DNA of 5,959 nt from Betaproteobacteria bacterium. Its GTDB lineage: Bacteria > Pseudomonadota > Gammaproteobacteria > Burkholderiales > Usitatibacteraceae. The stretch is taken from contig JAAOZZ010000007.1 of the NCBI GenBank assembly GCA_012274175.1, positions 1 through 5,959 on the forward strand, in the 5' to 3' direction. Positions 1 through 5,381 of the stretch are shown piece by piece. The notes under the pieces were generated by a model. That model did not search any database. It saw nothing but the letters and a program-made list of their open reading frames with translations, and was not told the origin of the DNA. The translations under genes and the position numbers were made by a program. Position 1 is the stretch's first letter. The number at the start of each line of letters is the position of its first letter.

Positions 1-101
1 GCGCCATCGTGGGGGCCGTGGGGGTTTCGGGTGTCAAGGCCGCCGACGACGAGCGGGTAGCCCTGGCGGGCGTGCACGCCCTAAAAGCGGCCCTCGGCTA
101 G
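1..101 (+). CDS. GlcG/HbpS-family protein, C-terminal fragment
   Basis: The last 33 residues of a protein that begins left of the window are read from base 3, with a TAG stop at 99-101. The peptide has the ending typical of the GlcG/HbpS (haem-degrading/haem-binding) fold: a glycine-rich strand reading GAVGVSG, then an acidic stretch with AADDERVA, then a short Ala/Gly-rich helix to the C-terminus. In the family this strand is usually GAIGVSG followed by a D-E-x-x-A helix, so the match is good although short. Such proteins are small (about 130-160 aa) and are found as stand-alone proteins, often beside catabolic oxidoreductases and hydrolases; their biochemical role is known for only a few members. 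The amidase starts 76 bp downstream on the same strand, so the two may share a catabolic context, but this is inference. Only the tail is visible. Confidence 0.7.
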   Translation, partial: AIVGAVGVSGVKAADDERVALAGVHALKAALG

Positions 102-177
102 TAATCCCCTGCCGGGGACGGCAAAATAGCGGTCCTGGCACGGCTGCCGCTGGTGGTCGTCGTAACTAATTAAAAAA
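102..177 (+). promoter_or_regulatory. Intergenic leader of the amidase gene, AT-rich at its 3' end
   Basis: This 76-bp gap ends in a run (GTAACTAATTAAAAAA) that is much more AT-rich than the rest of the window and touches the amidase ATG. No Shine-Dalgarno-like purine block lies 5-10 nt before that ATG. ACTAAT at 165-170 matches four of six bases of a sigma-70 -10 box and would place transcription initiation at or next to the ATG, giving a leaderless mRNA. I see no good -35 at proper spacing: CTGGCA at 135-140 is 24 bp away, too far. A short CCCC/GGGG hairpin just after the upstream stop (about 106-117) has no following T-run. All promoter statements are weak inference. Confidence 0.25.
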
Positions 178-1524
178 ATGGACCTTTATTCCCTCGGGAT
201 TCTCGATACCCTGCGCGCCTATCGCGAGGGCCGCGCCACCGTCCAGGATTACGTGACTTCCTGCTCGGAGCGCATCGCCGCGCTCGAGCCGCGCATCCAG
301 GCCTGGGAGTGGTTCGACCCTTCCCGGGCCATGGCGGAGGCCGAGGAGCGCGCCGGGGGCATCCTCGCCGACCTTCCGCTCTACGGCATCCCGGTAGGGG
401 TCAAGGACATCATCAACACCCGCGGCATCCCGACTCGCATGGGAACCCGCATCTTCGCCAACCACGTGCCCACCGCGTCGGCGTGGGTGGTGCGCCGGCT
501 GGAGGCCCTGGGCGGCCTCGTGATGGGCAAGACGGTCACCACGGAGTTCGCCTACCGCGCTCCCGGCAAGACGCGCAACCCCTGGAACGGCAACTACACG
601 CCGGGAGGATCGTCGAGCGGCTCGGCGGCGGCGGTGGCGGCGGGATTCGTGCCCGCGGCGATCGGCACGCAGACCCTGGGCTCCGTGATCCGGCCCGCGG
701 CCTTCTGCGGCGTCGTGGGCTACAAGCCCACCCATGGCGCCATCTCGCGTACCGGCATCCATCCCTTCGCGCCCACCCTCGATACGGTCGGCGTCTTCGC
801 CCGCAGCGTCGCCGATGCGGCGTGGTTCGGCGCCTGCCTCATGGGCGAGGACTCCCGGGACGAAGCCACCACCGTGCGCAGCGCCCCGAGGATGCTGCAC
901 GTGCCCCTCGAGCCGATCGCCGCGCCCCCGCGCATCGCGGTGGTGAAGACGCCCAAGTGGCCGCTCGCCACGGAAGCGCAGCGCACCCATTTCGTCGAGG
1001 ACGTCATCAAGCTGCAGGCGGCGGGCGCGAAGGTGCGCGAGGTGAACCTGCCGCGCGCCTTCGACGACGCGTGGGAGAACGTGTTGACGATCATGGCGCG
1101 CGAGGCGGTGAAGAGCTTCGCCGCCATCGAGTCGCGCCACCGCATCCGGCTCTCGCCGCACCTCATCGCGATCCTCGACCGGGGCCACCGCATCACGCCC
1201 GAGCAGTACGGCAAGGCGCGCGCCAAGCGCGACGAATACCGCCGGTGGCTCGACGGGCTCTTCGACGGCTACGAGGCCATCGCGACCATCCCCGCGACGG
1301 GAGAGGCCCCGGAAGGCCTCGCCAACACCGGCGATGCGACGTTCGCCTCGCTCTGGACCCAGGCGGGATTGCCTGCTGTGACCATTCCCTCGGGGCGCGG
1401 GCCGCGCGGCCTGCCCCTGGGCTTCCAGGTGGTGGGACGCTACCGCGAAGACGGGCACGCGCTCCGGGTGGCCGCCTGGTGCGAGGCGACGCTGGGATTC
1501 AATCCCGGGCTTGCGGGCGGCTGA
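178..1524 (+). CDS. Amidase-signature family hydrolase
   Basis: A 448-residue cytoplasmic hydrolase of the amidase-signature (AS) family, which cleaves amide bonds with a Ser-cisSer-Lys triad. The expected elements appear in order: YGIPVGVKD with catalytic Lys76; the Gly/Ser-rich loop GGSSSGSAAAVAAG at 143-156, whose Ser145 is the likely cis-Ser; and GTQTLGSVIRPA at 163-174, with Ser169 as nucleophile. The Ser145-Ser169 spacing of 24 equals that in GatA and FAAH. The C-terminal part (FASLWTQAGLPAVTIPSG, then GLPLGFQVVGR) is the usual AS ending, and the length is normal for stand-alone amidases. No signal peptide is visible. The nucleophile motif differs from the common GTDTGGSIRxPA form, and no GatB or GatC lies nearby, so a tRNA amidotransferase subunit is unlikely. 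The substrate cannot be told from sequence. The ATG at 178 gives the expected N-terminus but lacks a Shine-Dalgarno sequence. The 3' end overlaps the converging membrane-protein gene by 26 bp. Confidence 0.93.
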   Translation: MDLYSLGILDTLRAYREGRATVQDYVTSCSERIAALEPRIQAWEWFDPSRAMAEAEERAGGILADLPLYGIPVGVKDIINTRGIPTRMGTRIFANHVPTASAWVVRRLEALGGLVMGKTVTTEFAYRAPGKTRNPWNGNYTPGGSSSGSAAAVAAGFVPAAIGTQTLGSVIRPAAFCGVVGYKPTHGAISRTGIHPFAPTLDTVGVFARSVADAAWFGACLMGEDSRDEATTVRSAPRMLHVPLEPIAAPPRIAVVKTPKWPLATEAQRTHFVEDVIKLQAAGAKVREVNLPRAFDDAWENVLTIMAREAVKSFAAIESRHRIRLSPHLIAILDRGHRITPEQYGKARAKRDEYRRWLDGLFDGYEAIATIPATGEAPEGLANTGDATFASLWTQAGLPAVTIPSGRGPRGLPLGFQVVGRYREDGHALRVAAWCEATLGFNPGLAGG

Positions 1525-2173
1525 AGGCCAGGAAGCCCGGGGCGGGCCGCGATTCGATCGCCCGCATCGCGCTCAACACCAGCAGGTCCAGCACGCAGTA
1601 GAACGTGCCTGCGGCGAGCGGAGGATTGGCGGCCGTGAGGCCGAGCCACGGCACGCGCGCGCTCCATGCCCAGTTCCCTAGCCACGTCCCGTAGAGCTCC
1701 ATCGCGAGCGAGAGCACGAACATCGTCGCGTAGAGCCGGCGCGCGGGAGAGAGCCACAGGCACGCGAGGAAGAGCGCGTAGAGCAGCGGTCCCAGCGTGT
1801 CCCGCCCGTCCCACGCGAAGAGCGCCACCACGGGCAGGGCGAGCGCGGCGACCCACCACTCCGCGCGCTCGGGGATGCGTAGCGCCAGCTGGGTGCCGAG
1901 GTAGAAGAGCAGCACGTGTCCCGGCGGGACGAAGAGCGGGATGTTGCCCAGCCGGTACCGGTACAGGCCCCAACCGAGCGACAGGAATACCTCGCCCGCG
2001 GTCGCGAACACGAGGCAGGCGGCGAGGGCGGCGCGCTGGCGCGCGTCGCCGCGCGACCAGAGGACGACGCAGACCATCCACGTGGCCGCACTCGCCACGG
2101 CCTGGCCGTGGCTTGCCCAGCGCTGGTCGACCAGCAGTCCCAGGGCGATCGTGGCGACGATGAGGATCTTCAC
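1499..2173 (-). CDS. Polytopic membrane protein of unknown function
   Basis: I do not recognise the family. From a GTG at 2171-2173 the product is 224 residues and very hydrophobic, with about seven or eight likely membrane spans near residues 3-15, 24-40, 46-67, 79-98, 106-120, 127-142, 150-168 and 186-203. Polar residues sit inside or beside spans: Glu61 in GEVFLSLGW, the loop YRYRLGNIPLF followed by VPPGH with His86, Glu159 in MELYG, the NPP motif at 183-185, and Asp196. Such buried acids and a His are often functional in membrane enzymes or carriers, but that is inference. The coding frame stays open far upstream, but the upstream part is charged and lies antisense to the kinase gene. Either this GTG or another three codons earlier (2182) puts the start at the beginning of the first hydrophobic segment; neither has a strong Shine-Dalgarno sequence, so the start is uncertain. 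It converges on the amidase gene and diverges from the kinase gene. Confidence 0.8.
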   Translation of the reverse strand: MKILIVATIALGLLVDQRWASHGQAVASAATWMVCVVLWSRGDARQRAALAACLVFATAGEVFLSLGWGLYRYRLGNIPLFVPPGHVLLFYLGTQLALRIPERAEWWVAALALPVVALFAWDGRDTLGPLLYALFLACLWLSPARRLYATMFVLSLAMELYGTWLGNWAWSARVPWLGLTAANPPLAAGTFYCVLDLLVLSAMRAIESRPAPGFLAFSRPQARD

Positions 2174-2223
2174 CGCCCGCACGCTAGCAGAGCGGGGGGT
2201 CCGTGCATAGGCCGCGCGCTGCC

Positions 2224-2251
2224 GGCCGCGATGTCGCTCCTTTTCGCGGCC
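2224..2251. promoter_or_regulatory. Inverted repeat between divergent genes
   Basis: GGCCGCGA at 2224-2231 is exactly mirrored by TCGCGGCC at 2244-2251 with a 12-bp spacer. It lies in the 156-bp gap between the membrane-protein gene (left, minus strand) and the kinase gene (right, plus strand), where a shared operator would be expected. It could equally be an mRNA hairpin or chance in GC-rich DNA. An 8-bp arm is modest, and no regulator gene is adjacent. Confidence 0.25.
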
Positions 2252-2296
2252 CATGTCGCGGAGTGCGCCGTCGGCCTTCGAGGCTTTCTTTCGCGA

Positions 2297-2302
2297 TATA
2301 GT
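2297..2302 (+). promoter_or_regulatory. Candidate -10 box upstream of the kinase gene
   Basis: TATAGT matches five of six bases of the sigma-70 -10 consensus and sits in a local AT-richer patch 27 bp before the kinase ATG. The position 16-18 bp upstream (around 2274-2279, GCCTTC) is not a recognisable -35, so the call rests on one hexamer. Confidence 0.25.
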
Positions 2303-2329
2303 GCGCGGGCCGACGCTTCCGGCACGACG

Positions 2330-3244
2330 ATGAACCCACCTTTCCGTTTCGGCATCGACCTGGGCGGCACCAAGATCGAGCTGGCCGCCTTCGATCCGTC
2401 GGGTGCCGAGCGCCATCGGGAACGCATCGACACCCCGGCCGGAAACTACGAGGCCACGATCGAGGCGATCGGCGCGATGGTGGATCGCGCGGAGCGCTCG
2501 CTCACCGCGCACGGCAGCGTGGGCGTGGCCGCGCCGGGCGCGGCTTCGCTCGCCACCGGGCGCGTGAAGAACGCGAATTCCACCTCCCTCAACGGGCGTT
2601 TCCTGCGCCGGGACCTCGAGCGGCGCCTTGCGCGGGAGGTGCGCGTGGCCAACGACGCCAATTGCTTCGCGCTTTCGGAAGCGACCGACGGGGCGGGACG
2701 GGACGCCGCCGTGGTGTTCGGCGTGATCCTCGGCACGGGCGTGGGCGGCGGGATCGTGATCGATCGCCGGCTCCTCGAGGGTGCCAACGGCATCGCCGGC
2801 GAGTGGGGGCACATTCCGCTTCCCGCGCCGGACGCGGAGGACCATCCGCTGCCGTTGTGCTATTGCGGCCGCCGCGGGTGCGTGGAGACCTATCTTTCGG
2901 GACCGGGCCTCGCGGCGGACCACGCGCGAGTGAGCGGCGAGCGGCTTTCGGCACACGGGATCGCCGCGCGCGCCGCCGCGGGCGATGGGGCGTGCGCGGC
3001 TTCGCTCGAGCGCCATGGGCGGCGGCTGGCGCGCTCGCTCTCGGTGGTGATCAACGTCCTCGATCCCGACGTGATCGTGCTGGGGGGAGGGCTCTCGGCG
3101 ATCGAGAGCCTCTATGAAACAGTGCCGCGGCGCTGGGGCGAGCACGTCTTCTCGGATACCGTTCGCACGCGGTTGTGCCGCCCGGTGCACGGCGATGCGA
3201 GCGGCGTGCGCGGCGCCGCATGGCTGTGGGAATCCGCGCGATGA
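2330..3244 (+). CDS. mak: ROK-family fructokinase/mannokinase (Mak-like)
   Basis: A 304-residue cytoplasmic sugar kinase of the ROK family that phosphorylates a hexose, by homology fructose or mannose at the 6-position, using ATP. The N-terminal phosphate-binding motif DLGGTK is at 10-15; KNANSTSLNG at 80-89 is the sugar-site segment typical of E. coli Mak; NDAN at 108-111 supplies the catalytic base Asp109; LGTGVGGG at 134-141 is the second phosphate loop. GEWGH at 157-161 with CYCGRRGCVET (177-187) gives the zinc site His161, Cys177, Cys179 and Cys184, all present. LDPDVIVLGGG (244-254) and the ending HGDASGVRGAAWLW also match Mak closely as I recall it, and the length is normal (about 300 aa). 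The ATG at 2330 was chosen because DLGGTK then falls at residue 10, as in relatives; the open frame upstream is non-coding in character. The Shine-Dalgarno sequence is weak. The stop overlaps the next gene's start (ATGA), suggesting translational coupling. Exact sugar specificity is inferred. Confidence 0.93.
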   Translation: MNPPFRFGIDLGGTKIELAAFDPSGAERHRERIDTPAGNYEATIEAIGAMVDRAERSLTAHGSVGVAAPGAASLATGRVKNANSTSLNGRFLRRDLERRLAREVRVANDANCFALSEATDGAGRDAAVVFGVILGTGVGGGIVIDRRLLEGANGIAGEWGHIPLPAPDAEDHPLPLCYCGRRGCVETYLSGPGLAADHARVSGERLSAHGIAARAAAGDGACAASLERHGRRLARSLSVVINVLDPDVIVLGGGLSAIESLYETVPRRWGEHVFSDTVRTRLCRPVHGDASGVRGAAWLWESAR

Positions 3245-3861
3245 CGCCGCGGGTGGCGAGCCCCGCATTGCACGCCGCGCTCCTCGCGTTCGTGGCGGCC
3301 GTGATGGCCTGGTCCGCGATCCATCCGCGCGACTACTTCACGTGGGTGCTCGAAGTCGCGCCGGTTCCGATCGCGTTGGCGGCCATCGCGGTCGCCTGGC
3401 CGCGCTGGCGCTTCACGTCCCTCGTGCTGGTCCTCATCGCGATCCACGCCGCGATCCTCATGGTCGGCGGCAAGTACACCTACGCCCACGTGCCGCTTTT
3501 CGACTGGATCCGCGATGCGATCGGGGGAACGCGCAACGATTACGATCGCCTCGGGCACTTCGCCCAGGGCTTCGTGCCCGCCCTGGCCGCGCGGGAAATC
3601 CTGCTGCGCCGGCGGGTGGTCCGGCCGGGACCCTGGCTTTTCTTCCTGGTGACCTGCGTGTGCCTCGCGGTGAGCGCGGCCTACGAGCTCGTCGAATGGG
3701 CCGCCGCCATGACGAGCGGGGAGGCGGCCGACGCGTTCCTCGGCACCCAGGGCGATTCCTGGGACACGCAATGGGACATGTTCACCGCCCTGTGCGGCGC
3801 GCTCATCGCCCAGGTGTCGCTGGGCCGCGCGCACGACCGGTTGCTCGGAGTGCATCCGTAA
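3241..3861 (+). CDS. DUF2238/YjdF-family inner-membrane protein
   Basis: A 206-residue integral membrane protein of the DUF2238 family, which includes E. coli YjdF (about 209 aa); its molecular function is unknown to me. Likely spans are near residues 8-25, 36-53, 57-76, 106-122, 131-149 and 178-195. Family hallmarks are visible: GGKYTYAHVPLFDW at 77-90, RNDYDRLGHFAQGF at 98-111, the helix with YELVEW at 148-153, and GTQGDSWDTQWDM at 168-180. The Asp, His and Glu residues in these motifs look like a conserved polar cluster in the membrane. The ATG at 3241 overlaps the kinase stop as ATGA, with a weak GGGAA purine run 8 nt upstream; an in-frame ATG at 3220 would add seven residues and cannot be excluded. 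Coupling to a sugar kinase suggests co-expression, but I know of no established functional link. Confidence 0.9.
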   Translation: MTPRVASPALHAALLAFVAAVMAWSAIHPRDYFTWVLEVAPVPIALAAIAVAWPRWRFTSLVLVLIAIHAAILMVGGKYTYAHVPLFDWIRDAIGGTRNDYDRLGHFAQGFVPALAAREILLRRRVVRPGPWLFFLVTCVCLAVSAAYELVEWAAAMTSGEAADAFLGTQGDSWDTQWDMFTALCGALIAQVSLGRAHDRLLGVHP

Positions 3862-3911
3862 GGGGTGGATCGCGCGTACGACCCATTGGAACCTCCCGAA
3901 TCTCGAACCTC

Positions 3912-3917
3912 AAGGAG
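3912..3917 (+). promoter_or_regulatory. Shine-Dalgarno site fixing the msrA start
   Basis: AAGGAG lies 7 nt before the ATG at 3925, an ideal spacing. It selects this start over the in-frame ATG at 3865, which would put 20 polar residues before the signal peptide. Confidence 0.8.
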
Positions 3918-3924
3918 CATCGCG

Positions 3925-4536
3925 ATGAAATCGTTTTTCGCCCTGGCAGCAGCCCTCGCCATCACCTGTGCCGCCGCCGCGCCGGCGCCGGCCGTGCCGC
4001 CGGGCATGGCGGTGGCCACGTTCGCCGGCGGCTGCTTCTGGTGCATGCAGGGCCCCTTCGACAACGTGCCCGGCGTGACGGCGACCATCGTGGGCTACAC
4101 GGGCGGGCGCACCGTCAACCCGAGCTACGAGGAAGTCTCCTCCGGGAGGACGGGACACGCCGAATCGGTGGAAGTGATCTACGATCCGAAGAAGGTGAGC
4201 TACGAGAAATTGCTCGACGTGTTCTGGACCAACATCGATCCCACCGTGACCAACCGGCAGTTCTGCGATTCCGGCACCCAGTACCGCACGGCGATCTTCT
4301 ACCACGACGAGGCGCAGCGGAAGGCGGCGCAGGCGTCGAAGGCCGCGCTCGAGCGCAGCAAGCCCTTCCCGGGCCCGGTCGTCACCGCCATCGAGATGGC
4401 GGGGCCGTTCTATCGCGCCGAGGAATACCATCAGGACTACTACCAGAAGAACCCCGTGCGCTATCGGCTCTATCGCACCGGGTGCGGGCGCGATGCGCGC
4501 CTGAAGGAGCTCTGGGGCGACCGGGCGAGCCACTGA
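3925..4536 (+). CDS. msrA: Exported peptide methionine-S-sulfoxide reductase MsrA
   Basis: A 203-residue repair enzyme that reduces methionine-S-sulfoxide in oxidised proteins back to methionine. Residues 1 to about 19-23 form a signal peptide (MKSF, a hydrophobic Ala/Leu core, then an Ala/Pro-rich cleavage region), so it should act in the periplasm. Catalytic Cys37 lies in GGCFWCMQ; Tyr68, Glu80 (in GHAES), Asp115 and Tyr120 fall at exactly the spacings of Tyr82, Glu94, Asp129 and Tyr134 relative to Cys51 in E. coli MsrA. GTQYRTAIF, FYRAEEYHQDY and a late Cys187 (YRTGCG) complete the family pattern; Cys187 is the likely resolving cysteine, while Cys40 offers a second option close to the nucleophile. 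The usual GCFWxxE signature has Gln42 in place of Glu. No MsrB domain is fused or adjacent, so a reductant partner must be encoded elsewhere. A small KTSC gene follows after 15 nt. The gene starts 63 bp after the DUF2238 gene and may share its transcript. Confidence 0.95.
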   Translation: MKSFFALAAALAITCAAAAPAPAVPPGMAVATFAGGCFWCMQGPFDNVPGVTATIVGYTGGRTVNPSYEEVSSGRTGHAESVEVIYDPKKVSYEKLLDVFWTNIDPTVTNRQFCDSGTQYRTAIFYHDEAQRKAAQASKAALERSKPFPGPVVTAIEMAGPFYRAEEYHQDYYQKNPVRYRLYRTGCGRDARLKELWGDRASH

Positions 4537-4540
4537 ACGG

Positions 4541-4546
4541 GGGAGG
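4541..4546 (+). promoter_or_regulatory. Shine-Dalgarno site of the KTSC gene
   Basis: GGGAGG lies in the 15-nt gap after the msrA stop, 5 nt before the ATG at 4552 and 11 nt before a second in-frame ATG at 4558. The spacing favours the first start. Confidence 0.6.
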
Positions 4547-4551
4547 GCGCG

Positions 4552-4761
4552 ATGGAGATGAAACGCATCAACGCCGCGGGCCTCAAGGCCGCCGGTTACG
4601 ACGAGCGCGATCGCAAGCTCGTGGTGGAGACGGCGACAGGAACCTTCGAGTACTCCAACATCTCCCCGGAGGTCTATCGCCGGCTGATGAGCTCCCCCAC
4701 GCCGGGCAGCTACTACCGCGAGGCCATCGAGGAGGAGTTCACGCCGCGGCGCCTGAAGTAG
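4552..4761 (+). CDS. Small KTSC-domain protein
   Basis: A 69-residue protein that is essentially one KTSC domain, a roughly 60-aa domain named for the C-terminus of some lysyl-tRNA synthetases and also found alone in bacteria; its function is not established. The domain pattern is visible: AAGYDERDRKLVVE (residues 13-26), then a central aromatic-x-aromatic strand (TFEYSN, here Phe-Glu-Tyr in place of the usual Tyr-x-Tyr), then VYRRLMSSPTPGSYYREAI, corresponding to the family's vYxxLlxApSxGxyfnxxI ending. No signal peptide or membrane span is present, so it should be cytoplasmic, unlike the exported MsrA before it. Only 15 nt separate it from msrA and it has its own Shine-Dalgarno sequence, so co-transcription is likely. 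Its end lies 9 bp from the stop of the converging cysteine-rich gene. Confidence 0.85.
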   Translation: MEMKRINAAGLKAAGYDERDRKLVVETATGTFEYSNISPEVYRRLMSSPTPGSYYREAIEEEFTPRRLK

Positions 4762-4770
4762 ACCTCGGCC

Positions 4771-5154
4771 TCACTTGGTGACGCTCGTCTCCTTCCACGG
4801 CGGCACGCAGCGCACGATGTTCGCGAAGGGCTCGCTCGGATCGCGCGTCTTCTTCGGGTCGGTGCAGAAGCACGCCTCGTTCCAGTACCAGCGGCCGCTC
4901 TGGCCCTGGCGCATGATGTGCTCGCAGGTGAGGCTCGTCATCGTGTTCGGGATGCGCGAAGGGCGCATGGACAGCGGGGGCTGCGCGGGCGGGGCGCTCT
5001 CGGGCTTGGGCGGCGGATTCTCGTAGACGGAATCACAGACCGGCATCTGCTTGCAGTTGCCCTCGCCGTTGCACAGCCACTCCCAGGTGCAGCTGGCCGA
5101 TGCGGGATGCGCGGCGAGCAAGAGGCCCGCGGCCATGAGCAAACGCAGTTTCAT
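4771..5154 (-). CDS. Small secreted cysteine-rich protein, unknown function
   Basis: I do not recognise a named family. The product is 127 residues, beginning with a clear Sec signal peptide (MKLRLLMAAGLLLAA) and a probable cut after Ala20 in HPASA-SC. The mature part has eight cysteines: 22, 28, 34, 40, 77, 95, 97 and 116. The first four are spaced exactly every six residues inside CTWEWLCNGEGNCKQMPVCD. A Pro-rich linker (about 46-63, PPPKPESAPPAQPP) separates this from a second Cys cluster containing SLTCEHIM, RWYWNEACFC and RCVPPW. An even number of cysteines in an exported protein suggests four disulfides, formed in the periplasm or outside; metal or haem binding is less likely since there is no CxxCH or His-rich motif. 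The start is fixed by AAGGAG 6 nt upstream; an open frame running up to 5238 lacks this site and would bury the signal peptide. Confidence 0.85.
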   Translation of the reverse strand: MKLRLLMAAGLLLAAHPASASCTWEWLCNGEGNCKQMPVCDSVYENPPPKPESAPPAQPPLSMRPSRIPNTMTSLTCEHIMRQGQSGRWYWNEACFCTDPKKTRDPSEPFANIVRCVPPWKETSVTK

Positions 5155-5160
5155 CTGGAT

Positions 5161-5166
5161 CTCCTT
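5161..5166 (-). promoter_or_regulatory. Shine-Dalgarno site of the cysteine-rich protein gene
   Basis: On the minus strand this reads AAGGAG, 6 nt before the ATG at 5152-5154. It decides the start just ahead of the signal peptide rather than an in-frame ATG 84 bp upstream. Confidence 0.8.
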
Positions 5167-5353
5167 GTCGTGTCGCTCCCGGCGCGCGACCGCGTCGATG
5201 CGATGACCCAGTGTGCCCCCGGCAAGGGCGGCGAACAATGCGCCGCGGCTTTCGGAATGTTACGGTTTGTCATGCCCGCGCCGGTGCGAAAGCGGCGTTT
5301 CGCCACGGCTCGCCTGCCGGCGGGCTGATCCGCGCGATGCGGACCCGCCTCGA

Positions 5354-5381
5354 GCAGGCGCCGCCCATGGGCGGCGCCTGC
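5354..5381. repeat. Perfect 28-bp palindrome, possible transcript-end hairpin
   Basis: The arm GCAGGCGCCGCC (5354-5365) is exactly complementary to GGCGGCGCCTGC (5370-5381) around CATG, and even the centre is self-complementary, so all 28 bp are a perfect palindrome. It lies 8 nt past the stop codon of the minus-strand Gln/Ala-rich gene, where a terminator hairpin would be expected. A 12-bp stem with 11 G-C pairs would be very stable in RNA. No T-run follows on either strand, so it is not a canonical intrinsic terminator. It may stabilise the 3' end of the mRNA, assist termination, or be a protein-binding or dispersed extragenic element. Confidence 0.6.

Noticed and set aside
166..1458. Long minus-strand open frame (430 codons) opposite the amidase
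   Set aside because: It is antisense to a clear amidase gene; its product is Arg/Gly/Ala/His-rich with no family motif, as expected for a shadow of GC-rich coding DNA.
309..1601. Long plus-strand open frame (430 codons) in another frame of the amidase
   Set aside because: It is Arg/Pro/His-rich with no recognisable motif and overlaps the well-supported amidase frame.
1916..2329. Upstream extension of the kinase frame
   Set aside because: It is antisense to the membrane-protein gene and would put 138 unrelated residues before the DLGGTK motif, which belongs near the N-terminus.
2174..3268. Upstream extension of the minus-strand membrane-protein frame to 589 residues
   Set aside because: The extension is antisense to the ROK kinase and is charged, Arg/His-rich low-quality sequence. 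The hydrophobic protein begins naturally near 2173.
3865..3924. Longer MsrA start at 3865
   Set aside because: It has no ribosome site and would hide the signal peptide behind 20 polar residues; AAGGAG at 3912 points to 3925.
3925..3993. MsrA as a lipoprotein through Cys15
   Set aside because: The residues before it (Ala-Ile-Thr-Cys) do not form a proper lipobox, so an ordinary Sec cleavage is more likely.
4762..4770. Bidirectional terminator between the KTSC and cysteine-rich genes
   Set aside because: The gap is only 9 bp and I could not find a convincing stem-loop with T-runs spanning it.
5155..5238. Longer start of the cysteine-rich protein at 5238
   Set aside because: The added 28 residues are charged, lack a ribosome site and precede a typical signal peptide that has its own AAGGAG.
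5286..5303. Hairpin GCGAAA/TTTCGC as a terminator
   Set aside because: It has only a six-bp stem, no T-run, and no gene ending next to it on either strand.
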